Positions 26,349 to 34,925 of a DNA stretch of 64,000 nucleotides are shown one piece after another. Position numbers and translations under genes: made by a program. Position 1 is the first letter of the stretch; every line of letters begins with the position of its first letter. The stretch is from the NCBI GenBank assembly GCA_965262485.1, contig OZ253540.1:2728001-2792000 (forward strand), given 5' to 3'. The notes under the pieces are model-generated. The model saw nothing but the letters and a program-made list of their open reading frames with translations. It was not told the origin of the DNA and did no database searches. The stretch comes from Bin87 sp965262485 (GTDB lineage: Bacteria > Chloroflexota > Dehalococcoidia > Lucifugimonadales > UBA3495).

Positions 26349-26744
26349 ATGACGATACTGGCTGAGCGCAGGTTTCCGGAGCTCCGGGACAATCTGAATG
26401 AGATGCGGGGCCTGGAACCCGGTTGGTATGACGGCACGGCAGGAAATTCGATACCGGACGAACAGCTGGACTGGCTTATCAACTGTTTTGAGACCCATTG
26501 GCCCGACGGATCTCCTCTACCCGACTTCGCCCCCTTCCCCGATGGAACCCTTTCCGGCGACTGGCGTATCGGCAATCATTGCGTGAACATCACGATTGAC
26601 CTGGCAACCGGGCACGGCGACCTGGTTCACTTTATCTGGCCGGATTCGGACAACTACGACGGCGCCGATTTTGACCTGGACACTCCGGCCGGATGGGATA
26701 ATCTGGCCAGTCTAATTAATCATTGCCAGAATCCCCGGCAATGA
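26349..26744 (+). CDS. Hypothetical protein, first gene of a coupled pair
   Basis: 131 residues from the ATG at 26349 (GGTGGAG just before; an ATG at 26322 has no ribosome site). Acidic, with MRGLEPGWYDGTAGNSIPDE, DWLINCFETHWPDGSPLPDF, APFPDGTLSGDWRIGNHCVN and IDLATGHGDLVHF. This resembles uncharacterised proteins that occur beside a small partner like the next gene; the recollection is of a gene pair without known function. Its TGA overlaps the ATG of the next gene (ATGA), so translation is coupled. Confidence 0.65.
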   Translation: MTILAERRFPELRDNLNEMRGLEPGWYDGTAGNSIPDEQLDWLINCFETHWPDGSPLPDFAPFPDGTLSGDWRIGNHCVNITIDLATGHGDLVHFIWPDSDNYDGADFDLDTPAGWDNLASLINHCQNPRQ

Positions 26745-27142
26745 ACGACAGAACCGAGCTGCACCGTCAAATCCACCCGAACCATCGTAGGCCTGACGGC
26801 GGCCTGCGTTCCCCCGCCTTCAAACCCAATCAATCGGACAACTTTCGCCTGTCGGTACACGATGGAGACCGAATAACTCCCCGACAAGCGTGGCTACGAT
26901 ATGTCAGGCGCTATGGCATCCAACGGTCCAGCGCAGTCGCCTCGGCTACGGTAGCGGAATGCGTTCTGGAGGGTTTATCCGCTGCTGAGGAAGAATGAGA
27001 AGGTGATCCAGAGCACGCAGTCATTGTATTTCCTTCCAGTCTTGACGACCGTGGCCTCAGAGCCAAGGCTCTGGCATTGATCGTCCACGCTGAGCGGAGA
27101 ATCTGGGAGCCGGCGGAAGACGATATGACGGGAATAGTGTAG
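26741..27142 (+). pseudogene. Hypothetical protein, second gene of the pair, interrupted by an in-frame TGA at 26996
   Basis: From the ATG at 26741 the frame reads ELHRQIHPNHRRPDGGLRSP, DNFRLSVHDGDRITPRQAWL, then a TGA at 26996-26998 after 85 codons. The same frame stays open for 47 further codons: PEHAVIVFPSLDDRGLRAKA, then AERRIWEP and a TAG at 27140. The post-stop part looks like the normal C-terminus of this small family (PEHAxI..), so I read it as a nonsense mutation. The TGA is in a linker of acidic residues, not at a Cys position, and no SECIS-like hairpin follows, so selenocysteine is unlikely. A functional 85-residue truncated product cannot be excluded. Confidence 0.55.
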
Positions 27143-27239
27143 CCCATATGCGATTGCCCGGGGGTGGGAACAGCGGCAATTGACGCTACTCTGCTGCCAT
27201 AGTACCGTTTGAGTACAGCCTTTGCGCGAGGAGGGCATA

Positions 27240-27554
27240 ATGTCTGCTACAACGGATAAGATAATCGTCAGGAACCAGGCACTCGCCGCAGAAGTGATAG
27301 CAGAGCTGGGTGACCTCAATGCTTGGGCGGCAAAGATGCGCGAGTATCAGCAACTGGCGTCCCGAGTCCGGAATGAGATTGGGGCGTTGCGGGAACAGTA
27401 CCCCGATAAATGGGTGGCGGTGGGAACTGAGGGGGTGCTGGTCGCCGGCGACAGCCTGGAGGAAGTGGTCTCCACCCTCGATGCAAAAGGGATGCGGGAC
27501 GAAAATGTGATCATCGAGTTCCTGGAAACGGACCCCCCGATGCTCATCCTATGA
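27240..27554 (+). CDS. DUF5678-like small protein
   Basis: 104 residues from the ATG at 27240 with GAGGAGGG upstream. The C-terminal half, YPDKWVAVGTEGVLVAGDSL..VVSTLDAKGMRDENVIIEFL, has the DUF5678 pattern (a short 'GKWVAV..G.VVA.G..' hairpin plus helix). The N-terminal half is a helix-rich region. DUF5678 genes commonly precede a small retropepsin-like aspartic protease gene; here the next ATG (27551) overlaps this stop, but that gene is truncated (see 27551). Confidence 0.7.
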   Translation: MSATTDKIIVRNQALAAEVIAELGDLNAWAAKMREYQQLASRVRNEIGALREQYPDKWVAVGTEGVLVAGDSLEEVVSTLDAKGMRDENVIIEFLETDPPMLIL

Positions 27555-27637
27555 TTATCGGCAGTTTCGATGAACGTGGACGCCCCTTTGTTTCCGGTTT
27601 CATGCGGCTGCCGCGATTCGGCATAGTCGCAGCATAG
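27551..27637 (+). pseudogene. Remnant of a retropepsin-like protease gene N-terminus
   Basis: Twenty-eight codons (MIIGSFDERGRPFVSG..LPRFGIVAA) start with an ATG overlapping the previous TGA and stop at a TAG. The beginning matches the N-terminal strand of small clan-AA aspartic proteases that usually follow DUF5678 genes. The catalytic DTG segment is missing, so the gene is truncated. Confidence 0.45.
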
Positions 27638-27748
27638 CTATTGAGTGACTGAGTTTCACAACGCCGGTCGGGTAGAGCAGTGCATAACCCGGCTACGCTA
27701 TACTGCACTTACCCCCAAACTATCGCCCCGTATTCTGGAGGTCAGGTG

Positions 27749-28303
27749 ATGACTACCGCCAAGAAGCTGCTCACCGCCGACGAGTTGCTGGCGATGCCCG
27801 ATGACGGCAATCGGTATGAACTCATCCAGGGAGAGCTGATAACGATGGCGCCTGCGGGAGACCGGCACGGGATAGTAGCGGATCGAACCGGCAGGCGGCT
27901 CGGCAATTTTGTCGAAGCTGGCGACTTGGGCCACACGTGGGCCGCAGATACCGGATTCCGGATCGAAAGGCTCCCTGATACGGTGCGCGCTCCGGATTAC
28001 GCCTTTGCATCGCATGAACGGTTGTCGGGCCACGTTCCAGAGCGCGGCTACGCCGAAGTAATCCCCGACTTGGTCGTAGAGGTGGTTTCACCTAACGATC
28101 GACAGCCGGAGATAGACGCCAAAACGCAAATGTGGCTGGGCGCCGGCGTCCGCCTGGTACTAAACGTCTATCCCGAAACGCAGGAAATATATGCCCACCA
28201 CGAGGATGGCACGGCGCAGCGTTTCGGCGCTGGCGATACGCTCACTTGCGAACCGGCGCTACCGGGTTTCACCTGTCCCGTAGCCGATATTTTCACCTAC
28301 TGA
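27749..28303 (+). CDS. Uma2 family protein, copy 2
   Basis: 184 residues from the ATG at 27749 (CTGGAGGTC upstream); an upstream in-frame ATG at 27680 has no ribosome site. Strongly similar to the protein at 21738: MTTAKKLLTADELLAMPDDG, IPDLVVEVVSPNDRQPEIDA, AKTQMWLGAGVRLVLNVYPE, and the identical last residues VADIFTY. The same D..E..K nuclease-like positions are kept. Function unknown. It precedes the acyl-CoA mutase gene by 30 bp. Confidence 0.9.
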   Translation: MTTAKKLLTADELLAMPDDGNRYELIQGELITMAPAGDRHGIVADRTGRRLGNFVEAGDLGHTWAADTGFRIERLPDTVRAPDYAFASHERLSGHVPERGYAEVIPDLVVEVVSPNDRQPEIDAKTQMWLGAGVRLVLNVYPETQEIYAHHEDGTAQRFGAGDTLTCEPALPGFTCPVADIFTY

Positions 28304-28333
28304 TATTTCCCAACCACCCCAGGAGCCTCCTTC

Positions 28334-30010
28334 ATGGTTCTCTCCAACGACGACGACAAGTCGCAACAGGGCAACGATGCCTGGCGCCAGCGGGCCGATT
28401 CCGCCCCCCGGCGCAAGGCAGCCTACAAAACCCTCAGCCAGATTCCGGTGGAGCCCGTCTACGGCCCCTCGGACGTTTCAGATGACCGCAACGGCCACGA
28501 TGTGGGATTGCCGGGGGAGTATCCCTACCTTCGCGGCGTCCATCCCACCGGCTACCGTTCCCGGCTGTGGACCATGCGGATGTTTGCCGGATTCGGCGAG
28601 CCGGCGGAGACCAACGAGCGTTTCCGCTTCCTCATGGACCAGGGCGAAACCGGCCTCAGCGTCGCCTTCGATATGCCCACGCTCTACGGCTACGACCACG
28701 ACGACCACCGGGCCCGCGGCGAGTTCGGCAAGTGTGGTGTCGCCGTCTCGTGCCTCGAGGATATGCAAACCGTATTCCAGGGCATCCCCCTGGATCAGGT
28801 AACCACCTCAATGACCATCAACAGCCCGGCGGCCATCATCTGGGCAATGTACATCGCCGCCGCCGAAAAACAGGGCGCGCCTCCCGCGTCGTTGGGCGGA
28901 ACCCTTCAAAACGATATTCTTAAAGAGTACATCGCCCAGAACGAATACATCTTCCCGCCGCATCCGTCCATGCGCCTGGTCGTCGACACCGTCGAATTCG
29001 CCACCAACCACATGCCCCGGTTCAACCCTATCAGCATCAGCGGATACCACATCCGCGAAGCCGGCAGCAACGCGGTGCAGGAGCTGGCGTTCACCCTCGC
29101 CGACGGTTTTGAATACGTCCGGCATTGCGTCGAGCGGGGCATGGCGGTGGACGATTTCGCTCCCCGGCTCAGCTTCTTCTTCAACGTCCATAACGATTTC
29201 TTTGAAGAGATCGCCAAGTTCCGGTCCGCCCGCCGCATCTGGGCCCGTGAGTTGACAGAAACCTTTGGCGCCGAGTCCGACCGCTCCGCCTGGATGCGTT
29301 TTCACGCCCAGACATCCGGCGCGTCCCTCACGGCCCAGCAGCCGGAAAACAACGTCGTGCGCGTGTCCCTGCAAGCGTTGGCCGCCGTCCTGGGCGGTTG
29401 CCAGTCGCTCCACACCAACGGCAAAGACGAGGCCTGGGCGCTGCCATCCGCCGAAGCCGCCTTGCAGGCCCTTCGCACCCAGCAGATCATCGCCCACGAA
29501 ACCGGCGTTGTGGACACCGTGGACCCGTTGGGCGGCAGTTATTTCGTGGAGGCGCTCACGAACCAGGTGGAGGCCGGCGCCTACGATTATTTCAAGCGCG
29601 TCGATCAGTACGGCGGCGTAATTCCAGCGTTGGAATCCGGCTTCTTCCAGCGCGAAATCGCCGACGCCGCCTACCTGTATCAACAGGAAGCAGACCGCAA
29701 GGAACGGATCACCGTGGGGGTCAACGAATTCGTCGCTCAGGATGAGAGCCTGGCCATCCCCATCCTCAGGGTTGACGAGGCCGGCGAGCAGCGCCATATC
29801 CACCACCTCAACGAGGTGCGTCGCCGCCGGGATAACCACGAAGTCGCGACCCGTCTGCGCGCCCTGGAATCTGCGGCCCGGGCCAGCGGCAGCGACGCCA
29901 ACCTCATGTACCCCCTCATCGAGGCGGTAAAGGCCGAGGCCACGCTGGGCGAGATGATGGGCGTGTTTCGCGAAGTCTTCGGCGAATACCAGCCCACCTG
30001 GGGCTTTTAA
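28334..30010 (+). CDS. Acyl-CoA mutase (methylmalonyl-CoA mutase family) large subunit
   Basis: 558 residues, the length of stand-alone large (MutA/HcmA-like) subunits without the B12 domain. The TIM barrel is well kept: YPYLRGVHPTGYRSRLWTMR, GETGLSVAFDMPTLYGYD, TLQNDILKEYIAQNEYIFPP, then SISGYHIREAGSNAVQELAF, TSGASLTAQQPENNVVR and DTVDPLGGSYFVEALT. The segment HPTGYR has Gly where many mutases have Met, and SGASLT replaces SGWSLT, so the acyl substrate may differ from methylmalonyl-CoA. It needs a separate cobalamin-binding small subunit, which is not in this window. AGGAG precedes the ATG. It is a metabolic gene embedded among Uma2 genes. Confidence 0.93.
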   Translation: MVLSNDDDKSQQGNDAWRQRADSAPRRKAAYKTLSQIPVEPVYGPSDVSDDRNGHDVGLPGEYPYLRGVHPTGYRSRLWTMRMFAGFGEPAETNERFRFLMDQGETGLSVAFDMPTLYGYDHDDHRARGEFGKCGVAVSCLEDMQTVFQGIPLDQVTTSMTINSPAAIIWAMYIAAAEKQGAPPASLGGTLQNDILKEYIAQNEYIFPPHPSMRLVVDTVEFATNHMPRFNPISISGYHIREAGSNAVQELAFTLADGFEYVRHCVERGMAVDDFAPRLSFFFNVHNDFFEEIAKFRSARRIWARELTETFGAESDRSAWMRFHAQTSGASLTAQQPENNVVRVSLQALAAVLGGCQSLHTNGKDEAWALPSAEAALQALRTQQIIAHETGVVDTVDPLGGSYFVEALTNQVEAGAYDYFKRVDQYGGVIPALESGFFQREIADAAYLYQQEADRKERITVGVNEFVAQDESLAIPILRVDEAGEQRHIHHLNEVRRRRDNHEVATRLRALESAARASGSDANLMYPLIEAVKAEATLGEMMGVFREVFGEYQPTWGF

Positions 30011-30050
30011 GAAGGGGCAACTGCCGGCCCAGCAAGCCGGGAGGTGATTC

Positions 30051-30629
30051 ATGGCAACGGCAAAACCGAAAGGCAAACTTACCTATGCCGATTACGCGGC
30101 CACTCCCGACGATGAGCGGTGGGAGCTGATTGACGGAGTGTTGTATCAGATGGCTGCAGCGCCCAATCGCAAACATCAGGATGCGTCGGAGAATATCGGC
30201 CGTTGCTTTGCCGACCACATCCGTCCCCGCCGCCTGGGACTGGTGTACCGCGCGCCGTTTGCCGTCCTGCTACCCGGCGAATCTGCCGTTGAGCCGGACT
30301 TGTTTTTCGTCAGCATGGCGCGTGAACGCATCCTGGCTGAACGGGGATGCGAGGGGCCGCCGGATTTAGTGGTGGAAATACTGTCGCCGTCCAACCGGGC
30401 TCACGACCTGGAACAAAAGCGGGAGTTGTACGCCCGGCACGGTATACCCGCGTACTGGATGACCGACTGCGATGCCGAAACTCTGCTGGCTCTCACCGAC
30501 CCGGCGACCGTCAACGGCTTGGGCGTGTACACTACGCAAAGGCTGTACACCGTCGGCGACATCATTACCACGACGGTTATGCCCGGGCTGGCGATTCCCG
30601 TGGCGGAGATATTTGCCAATCCGTGGTAA
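30051..30629 (+). CDS. Uma2 family protein, copy 3
   Basis: 192 residues. KGKLTYADYAATPDDERWEL, VEPDLFFVSMARERILAE, PPDLVVEILSPSNRAHDLEQ and KRELYARHGIPAYWMTDCDA are the Uma2 hallmarks, with the D..E..K positions in PPDLVVEILSPS and QKRELY. GGAGGTGATTC precedes the ATG. The first 95 bases of the gene are identical to the first 95 of the following copy, after which the two diverge. Confidence 0.9.
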   Translation: MATAKPKGKLTYADYAATPDDERWELIDGVLYQMAAAPNRKHQDASENIGRCFADHIRPRRLGLVYRAPFAVLLPGESAVEPDLFFVSMARERILAERGCEGPPDLVVEILSPSNRAHDLEQKRELYARHGIPAYWMTDCDAETLLALTDPATVNGLGVYTTQRLYTVGDIITTTVMPGLAIPVAEIFANPW

Positions 30630-30640
30630 GGAAGCGAACG

Positions 30641-31222
30641 ATGGCAACGGCAAAACCGAAAGGCAAACTTACCTATGCCGATTACGCGGCCACTCCCGAC
30701 GATGAGCGGTGGGAGCTGATTGACGGAGTGTTGTACAGAATGGCCCCAGCCCCGAACACCAATCATCAACAGGCATTATTCAACCTGGTATCCGCTTTCG
30801 TGCTGCACTTCTCCCAGTTTGGCCAGCAGGGCCGGTTGTTATTTGCTCCCACCGACCTGATTCTATCGGATGGAACCACTGTCCAACCCGATATGCTTTT
30901 CGTATCCGAGGATCGCCGAGGGATAATCGTCTTGCGCGGTTGTGAGGGACCACCGGATTTGGTGGTGGAGATACTATCACCGTCCAACACGGCCCACGAC
31001 CTGGAAACCAAGCGGGAGTTGTATGCCAGGTTCGGCATCCCTGAGTACCTGATACTGGACACCGACACGGAAACGGTGCGGGCGTTGTCGGAGCCGGTCG
31101 TCCGCGATGGCGTTGGCCTGTACACGGCGGAAACGCTGTACCGCTCCAGCGATGCGTTCACCACTGCCGCTGTCCCCGGACTAACGATTGCAGTGGCCGA
31201 TATAGTCGCCTCGCCGTTGTAA
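30641..31222 (+). CDS. Uma2 family protein, copy 4
   Basis: 193 residues from the ATG at 30641, 12 bp after the stop of copy 3. Same fold: LFAPTDLILSDGTTVQPDML, GPPDLVVEILSPSNTAHDLE, TKRELYARFGIPEYLILD. The N-terminal ~31 codons are DNA-identical to copy 3; the remainder is clearly less similar. This mosaic pattern suggests recent tandem duplication or gene conversion limited to the 5' end. Confidence 0.9.
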   Translation: MATAKPKGKLTYADYAATPDDERWELIDGVLYRMAPAPNTNHQQALFNLVSAFVLHFSQFGQQGRLLFAPTDLILSDGTTVQPDMLFVSEDRRGIIVLRGCEGPPDLVVEILSPSNTAHDLETKRELYARFGIPEYLILDTDTETVRALSEPVVRDGVGLYTAETLYRSSDAFTTAAVPGLTIAVADIVASPL

Positions 31223-31250
31223 TCCCAGCGCGAGTAGTTGCGGGTATGAG

Positions 31251-31277
31251 TAGGGGCAGGTTTCACACCCGCCCCTA
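31251..31277. terminator. Hairpin between convergent genes
   Basis: TAGGGGC (31251-31257) and GCCCCTA (31271-31277) form a 7-bp stem between the ends of the Uma2 gene and the EF-G-like gene. Likely bidirectional terminator. Confidence 0.5.
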
Positions 31278-31306
31278 ACTGCGTTCTGGTTAGCGCCCGT
31301 GTATCG

Positions 31307-33334
31307 TCAGGCGCGGCTTGCAGCCTTGGCCTGCCGGGCGGTTTCGATGACCCTCTGCTCGATGTTCTGGGGGACCTGCTCGTAATGGTCGAACTCGAAC
31401 CGGTAAGAGCCCCGGCCGGCGGTCATCGAACGCAAATCCTGCGAGTACCGCTGCACTTCGGCGTGGGGAACCTCGGCCTCTATCACCGTGTAGCGGGGCT
31501 CGGGGCTCATCCCCAGTATCCGCCCCCGCTTGCTGTTCAGGTCGCTGATGATGTCGCCGGTGTAGTTCTCCGGGACGGTTACGTACAACCTGACCACCGG
31601 CTCCAGCAGGACCGGCGCAGCCTTCGTCATTCCCTGGCGCAAGGCCTGGCTGCCCGCGATTTCAAAGGCAATTGGTTTGCCATCCACCGGATGCGTGCTT
31701 CCGTCGTAGATAATCGCCTTCATGTCAACCACCGGGAAGCCGGCCAGCACGCCTTCTTTCAACATGTTGACGACACCCTTTTCCACGGCCGGAATCAGCT
31801 CCCTCGGCACGCGTCCACCCACCACTTCATTGCCAAACTCAAACCCCTCATCCCGATTCTTGGGCTCCAGACGGAGTAGCACGTGGCCGTACTGGCCGCT
31901 GCCGCCCGTCTGCTTCTTGTGTCGATACTCCGATCTCGTCACCTGCGTGATGGTTTCCCGGTAGGGCACCACTGGCAGCCGCACGTTCAGGTTGGCCCCG
32001 AACTTGCGTCTGATCCGGTCCAGGGCAACCTCAATCTGTATTTCGCCCAGTCCGGTCAGCAGGCTCTCGCTGGTTTCCGGATTGCGGGTGAACTGGAGGC
32101 TCGGGTCGTCTTCCACGATCCTGGCCAGCGAGGTTGACATCTTGTCCAGGTCAGCCTGGGATGCCGGCACCACCGCCAGCGAGTAGAAACCCTTGGGGAA
32201 GTCGATCCTGGGAAGGGTAACCCTGGCATCATTGGCGCACAGCGTATCTCCGGTCAAAGCCGAATTCAGCTTGCCCACGGATCCAATGTCGCCCGCCCCA
32301 ACTTCCGATACGTTTTCCTGGCTGTTGCCCAGCGGGAGATACAGTTGCCCCAGGCGTTCCGACTGGCTCTTGTTGTTGTTGTACGCCTCGCCGTTGGATT
32401 TGGCCGTACCCCGGAACACGCGGAACATGGACAATTTGCCCACGAACGGGTCGGCGGTGGTTTTGAATACCAGCGCCGCCAATGGCCCGGCTGCATCGGG
32501 TTCCACCGAATCATCACCCGACGTCGCGGGGATGTCCGCCGGCGAGGGCATGAAATCGAACATCATCTGCACGAAATCATCAACCCCAATGTTCTCCGTG
32601 GCGGAAGTAAACAGGATCGGCGCCAAAGACCCATTGCGTATCGCTATCCGCGCTCCGGCGGTAACCTCGGCGGCCGTAATGTCCTCGCCTTCCAGATACT
32701 TGTCTGCCAGGGCGTCGTCAGATTCCGCTACCGCTTCGATCAATCGCTCGCGGGCGGCATCGAAATCTCCCATGGTGTCGGCGGGAATGTCTGCGGGCGG
32801 GTCGATTACGCTGACTACCCCGGAGAAGGTCTGGGCTTCACCAATTGGCAGCTGGAAGGGAACGCAGTGATTTCCAAATATGCGCTGGATTTCCGCCACG
32901 TTGCGGTCGAAACTGGCGTTCTCCCGGTCCATCTTGTTCAGCACGAACGCAACGGGCATAGCCCTGGCCCCCGCCGCGTCCCACCATCGTTCGGTTCCAA
33001 CGTCCACGCCGGTGGGCGCCGACACCAGGATAACCGCCGACTCGGCGACCCGCATGGCCGTTATCGCCTCACCCATGAACTCATCGTAGCCCGGGGTATC
33101 GAGCGCGTTGAGCTTGTTATCGCCTTCGGTCACGCGGATCAGGGTGGTCTGAACGCTGGCGGCCCGCCGAATCTCCTCCGGCTCATAGTCAGAGGTCGTA
33201 TTGCCGTCGGCCACATTCCCCAGACGGGTGATGGCCTTGGCGTTAAACAAGATCATTTCGGCCAGGGAAGTTTTGCCAGCGCCGCTATGGGACAACAGCG
33301 CGACGTTGCGGATGGTACTGGCTGATATTGCCAT
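31307..33334 (-). CDS. Elongation factor G-like protein (EF-G2 type)
   Basis: 675 residues. GTPase motifs: G1 SHSGAGKTSLAE, G3 ALDTPGYDEF, G4 VLNKMDRE. The remaining EF-G domains are recognisable: RTGGSGQYGHVLLRLEP as KKQTGGSGQYGHVLLRLEPK (domain IV), and AEVPHAEVQRYSQDLRSMTA plus GRGSYRFEFDHYEQVPQ at the C-terminus. The G1 loop SHSGAGKT and the AADGxxxxDYEPEE-like segment (ADGNTTSDYEPEE) are characteristic of the second EF-G paralog of actinobacteria, Chloroflexota and Thermus. The exact role of that paralog in translation is unresolved. Monocistronic here. Confidence 0.93.
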   Translation of the reverse strand: MAISASTIRNVALLSHSGAGKTSLAEMILFNAKAITRLGNVADGNTTSDYEPEEIRRAASVQTTLIRVTEGDNKLNALDTPGYDEFMGEAITAMRVAESAVILVSAPTGVDVGTERWWDAAGARAMPVAFVLNKMDRENASFDRNVAEIQRIFGNHCVPFQLPIGEAQTFSGVVSVIDPPADIPADTMGDFDAARERLIEAVAESDDALADKYLEGEDITAAEVTAGARIAIRNGSLAPILFTSATENIGVDDFVQMMFDFMPSPADIPATSGDDSVEPDAAGPLAALVFKTTADPFVGKLSMFRVFRGTAKSNGEAYNNNKSQSERLGQLYLPLGNSQENVSEVGAGDIGSVGKLNSALTGDTLCANDARVTLPRIDFPKGFYSLAVVPASQADLDKMSTSLARIVEDDPSLQFTRNPETSESLLTGLGEIQIEVALDRIRRKFGANLNVRLPVVPYRETITQVTRSEYRHKKQTGGSGQYGHVLLRLEPKNRDEGFEFGNEVVGGRVPRELIPAVEKGVVNMLKEGVLAGFPVVDMKAIIYDGSTHPVDGKPIAFEIAGSQALRQGMTKAAPVLLEPVVRLYVTVPENYTGDIISDLNSKRGRILGMSPEPRYTVIEAEVPHAEVQRYSQDLRSMTAGRGSYRFEFDHYEQVPQNIEQRVIETARQAKAASRA

Positions 33335-33535
33335 TGTGATACCCCTTTAGGCGATCCAAAATGTTGCGTGTTTGCGTGCGTATTTTCGTGATTGTAACGA
33401 AACTGGCCTTGTGCTTGCAACCGACCGCTGCCGGCGATACAATCGGTGGTCAGCGACCGGCAGTGAGCCGCTCCTTCAGCGACTCCCCCTTCGGGGCCGG
33501 CCGCTCCTCTATTGCCCCATCGACCGCCGCGTTGT

Positions 33536-34027
33536 CTAGCCCGATTCGTAGCCGGGATCCGCCGGCAGGTTGGGTTGATCGGCGGCGTTTTTCGCCAACC
33601 GGTCGCACCGTTCGTTGTTCACGTCTCCGCTGTGGCCGCGTACCCACTGGAACTCCACCGTATGCTTCTGGCAGATGTCCAGCAGGCGTTCCCACAGATC
33701 CGGATTCACCGCCGCCTCGCGCTTGTTGCGCATCCAGCCGTTTTTCCTCCAGCGCACCGCCCAGCCTTTGTCGATGGCGTCAACCACGTAACGCGAATCG
33801 GAGTACAGCACGACCCGACACGGGCGGTTGAGCGCCTCCAGTCCGATGATGGCCGCCAGCAGCTCCATGCGGTTGTTGGTGGTGCGGGCAAATCCGCCGG
33901 ACAGTTCCATGCGCCGTCCGTTGCAATCCAGAATTGCGCCATACCCGCCCGGCCCGGGGTTTCCCAGGCAGGAACCGTCGGTGTGAATGGTTACATCGGT
34001 GGCATCGTCGAACAAGCCGATTGGCAT
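33536..34027 (-). CDS. rnhA: Ribonuclease HI
   Basis: 163 residues from the ATG at 34027, preceded by GAGGAG. The catalytic set is complete: Asp17 in TIHTDGSCLGNPGPGGYG, Glu55 in TTNNRMELLAAI, Asp77 in VVLYSDSRYV, Asp142 in NNERCDRLA, with His132 in VRGHSGD. It degrades the RNA strand of RNA-DNA hybrids. An upstream in-frame ATG at 34063 lacks a good ribosome site. Confidence 0.95.
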   Translation of the reverse strand: MPIGLFDDATDVTIHTDGSCLGNPGPGGYGAILDCNGRRMELSGGFARTTNNRMELLAAIIGLEALNRPCRVVLYSDSRYVVDAIDKGWAVRWRKNGWMRNKREAAVNPDLWERLLDICQKHTVEFQWVRGHSGDVNNERCDRLAKNAADQPNLPADPGYESG

Positions 34028-34102
34028 TGGCGTTACTCCTCGGCGCAGACTGCAAGTCCGCACGGTGGCATTGAGAGAATTGCGAAATCCGGTCCCTGCC
34101 CT

Positions 34103-34197
34103 CTGTCATTGCGAGGAGCGCAGCGACGTGGCAATCCCGTTGCAGCAATGGCGGTGGTTCCAGCGACGAGATTGCCACGCTGCGCTCGCAATGACAA
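34103..34197. repeat. Palindromic miniature element, family A copy 6
   Basis: CTGTCATTGCGAGGAGCGCA and TGCGCTCGCAATGACA frame a shortened centre (95 bp). The outer GTACCC termini are absent. Confidence 0.8.
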
Positions 34198-34226
34198 GCT
34201 CCGCGATTTCCTCGTGGCATTGCAGG

Positions 34227-34880
34227 TTAATTGGGGTGCCGTGCCACCCGTTTCATAATCGTGCGGGTTAAACCGGCGCACTTGGCCCGGATCTTTTCAG
34301 TCCATTCATCCTGTACCGCCGCCTTCCAGGGTTCAGAGTCGATAACGTCCGGGCTGTCGATTTCGTAAACCGCCAGGTATTGCGGGAACCCGTCGGCGTT
34401 GGTCGTCTCCAGGCGGTACCGGTAGGCGTTGCGCACGCCGGGTACCTGTCGCAAACCGGGCAGATGCACCGTGTCGTAAAGGCGGTTGAACTCGGCCTCG
34501 TCCTCCGCCGGTATGTCGGTCTGCACCATGAAGACGTAGTCGGCGGCGGCTGGCGGCCCTCCCACCTCCGCAGCGATGCGACGCAATACGGTGTGCGTGC
34601 GGTTGGAGGCGTGGGGCCTGATTTTGGTAATCCAGTCGCCCTTTTCCGCTTCGGCCTGCCAGCCATCGGACTGCGGGACACCAGGGTCGTCCATCTCGTA
34701 CAGGGCTGCGTATCTGGCCACCTGCTTCGCATCGGTCGATACCAGACGGTAACGCGTGCAGGAAACAACGCCGGCAGCGTTGCAGATGTATTTGGCGTGT
34801 TCGGTATCGTAAACGCGATTGAACTCATCCTCCCAATCGTCGGCAATGTCCATTTGTACCAGATAGGCGAAATCGGCCAT
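34227..34880 (-). CDS. Tandem dimeric alpha-beta barrel (EthD/DUF4286-like) protein
   Basis: 217 residues made of two internal repeats of about 105 residues. Repeat 1 has YLVQMDIADDWEDEFNRVYD then GVVSCTRYRLVS and RYAALYEMDDPGV; repeat 2 has FMVQTDIPAEDEAEFNRLYD then GVRNAYRYRLET and QYLAVYEIDSPDV. Each has the beta-alpha-beta-beta pattern of ferredoxin-like stress-response/EthD barrels. Such domains bind small aromatic or haem-like ligands, but no catalytic residue is recognised. A ribosome site AGGAGG precedes the ATG. Confidence 0.7.
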   Translation of the reverse strand: MADFAYLVQMDIADDWEDEFNRVYDTEHAKYICNAAGVVSCTRYRLVSTDAKQVARYAALYEMDDPGVPQSDGWQAEAEKGDWITKIRPHASNRTHTVLRRIAAEVGGPPAAADYVFMVQTDIPAEDEAEFNRLYDTVHLPGLRQVPGVRNAYRYRLETTNADGFPQYLAVYEIDSPDVIDSEPWKAAVQDEWTEKIRAKCAGLTRTIMKRVARHPN

Positions 34881-34925
34881 GGTGGGGCCTCCTAATGGTT
34901 GTGTCGATGGCGGGTTGTCGGGATG

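Noticed and set aside
26996..26998. Third possible selenocysteine TGA
   Set aside because: It is in an acidic linker, not at a Cys position, and no hairpin follows.
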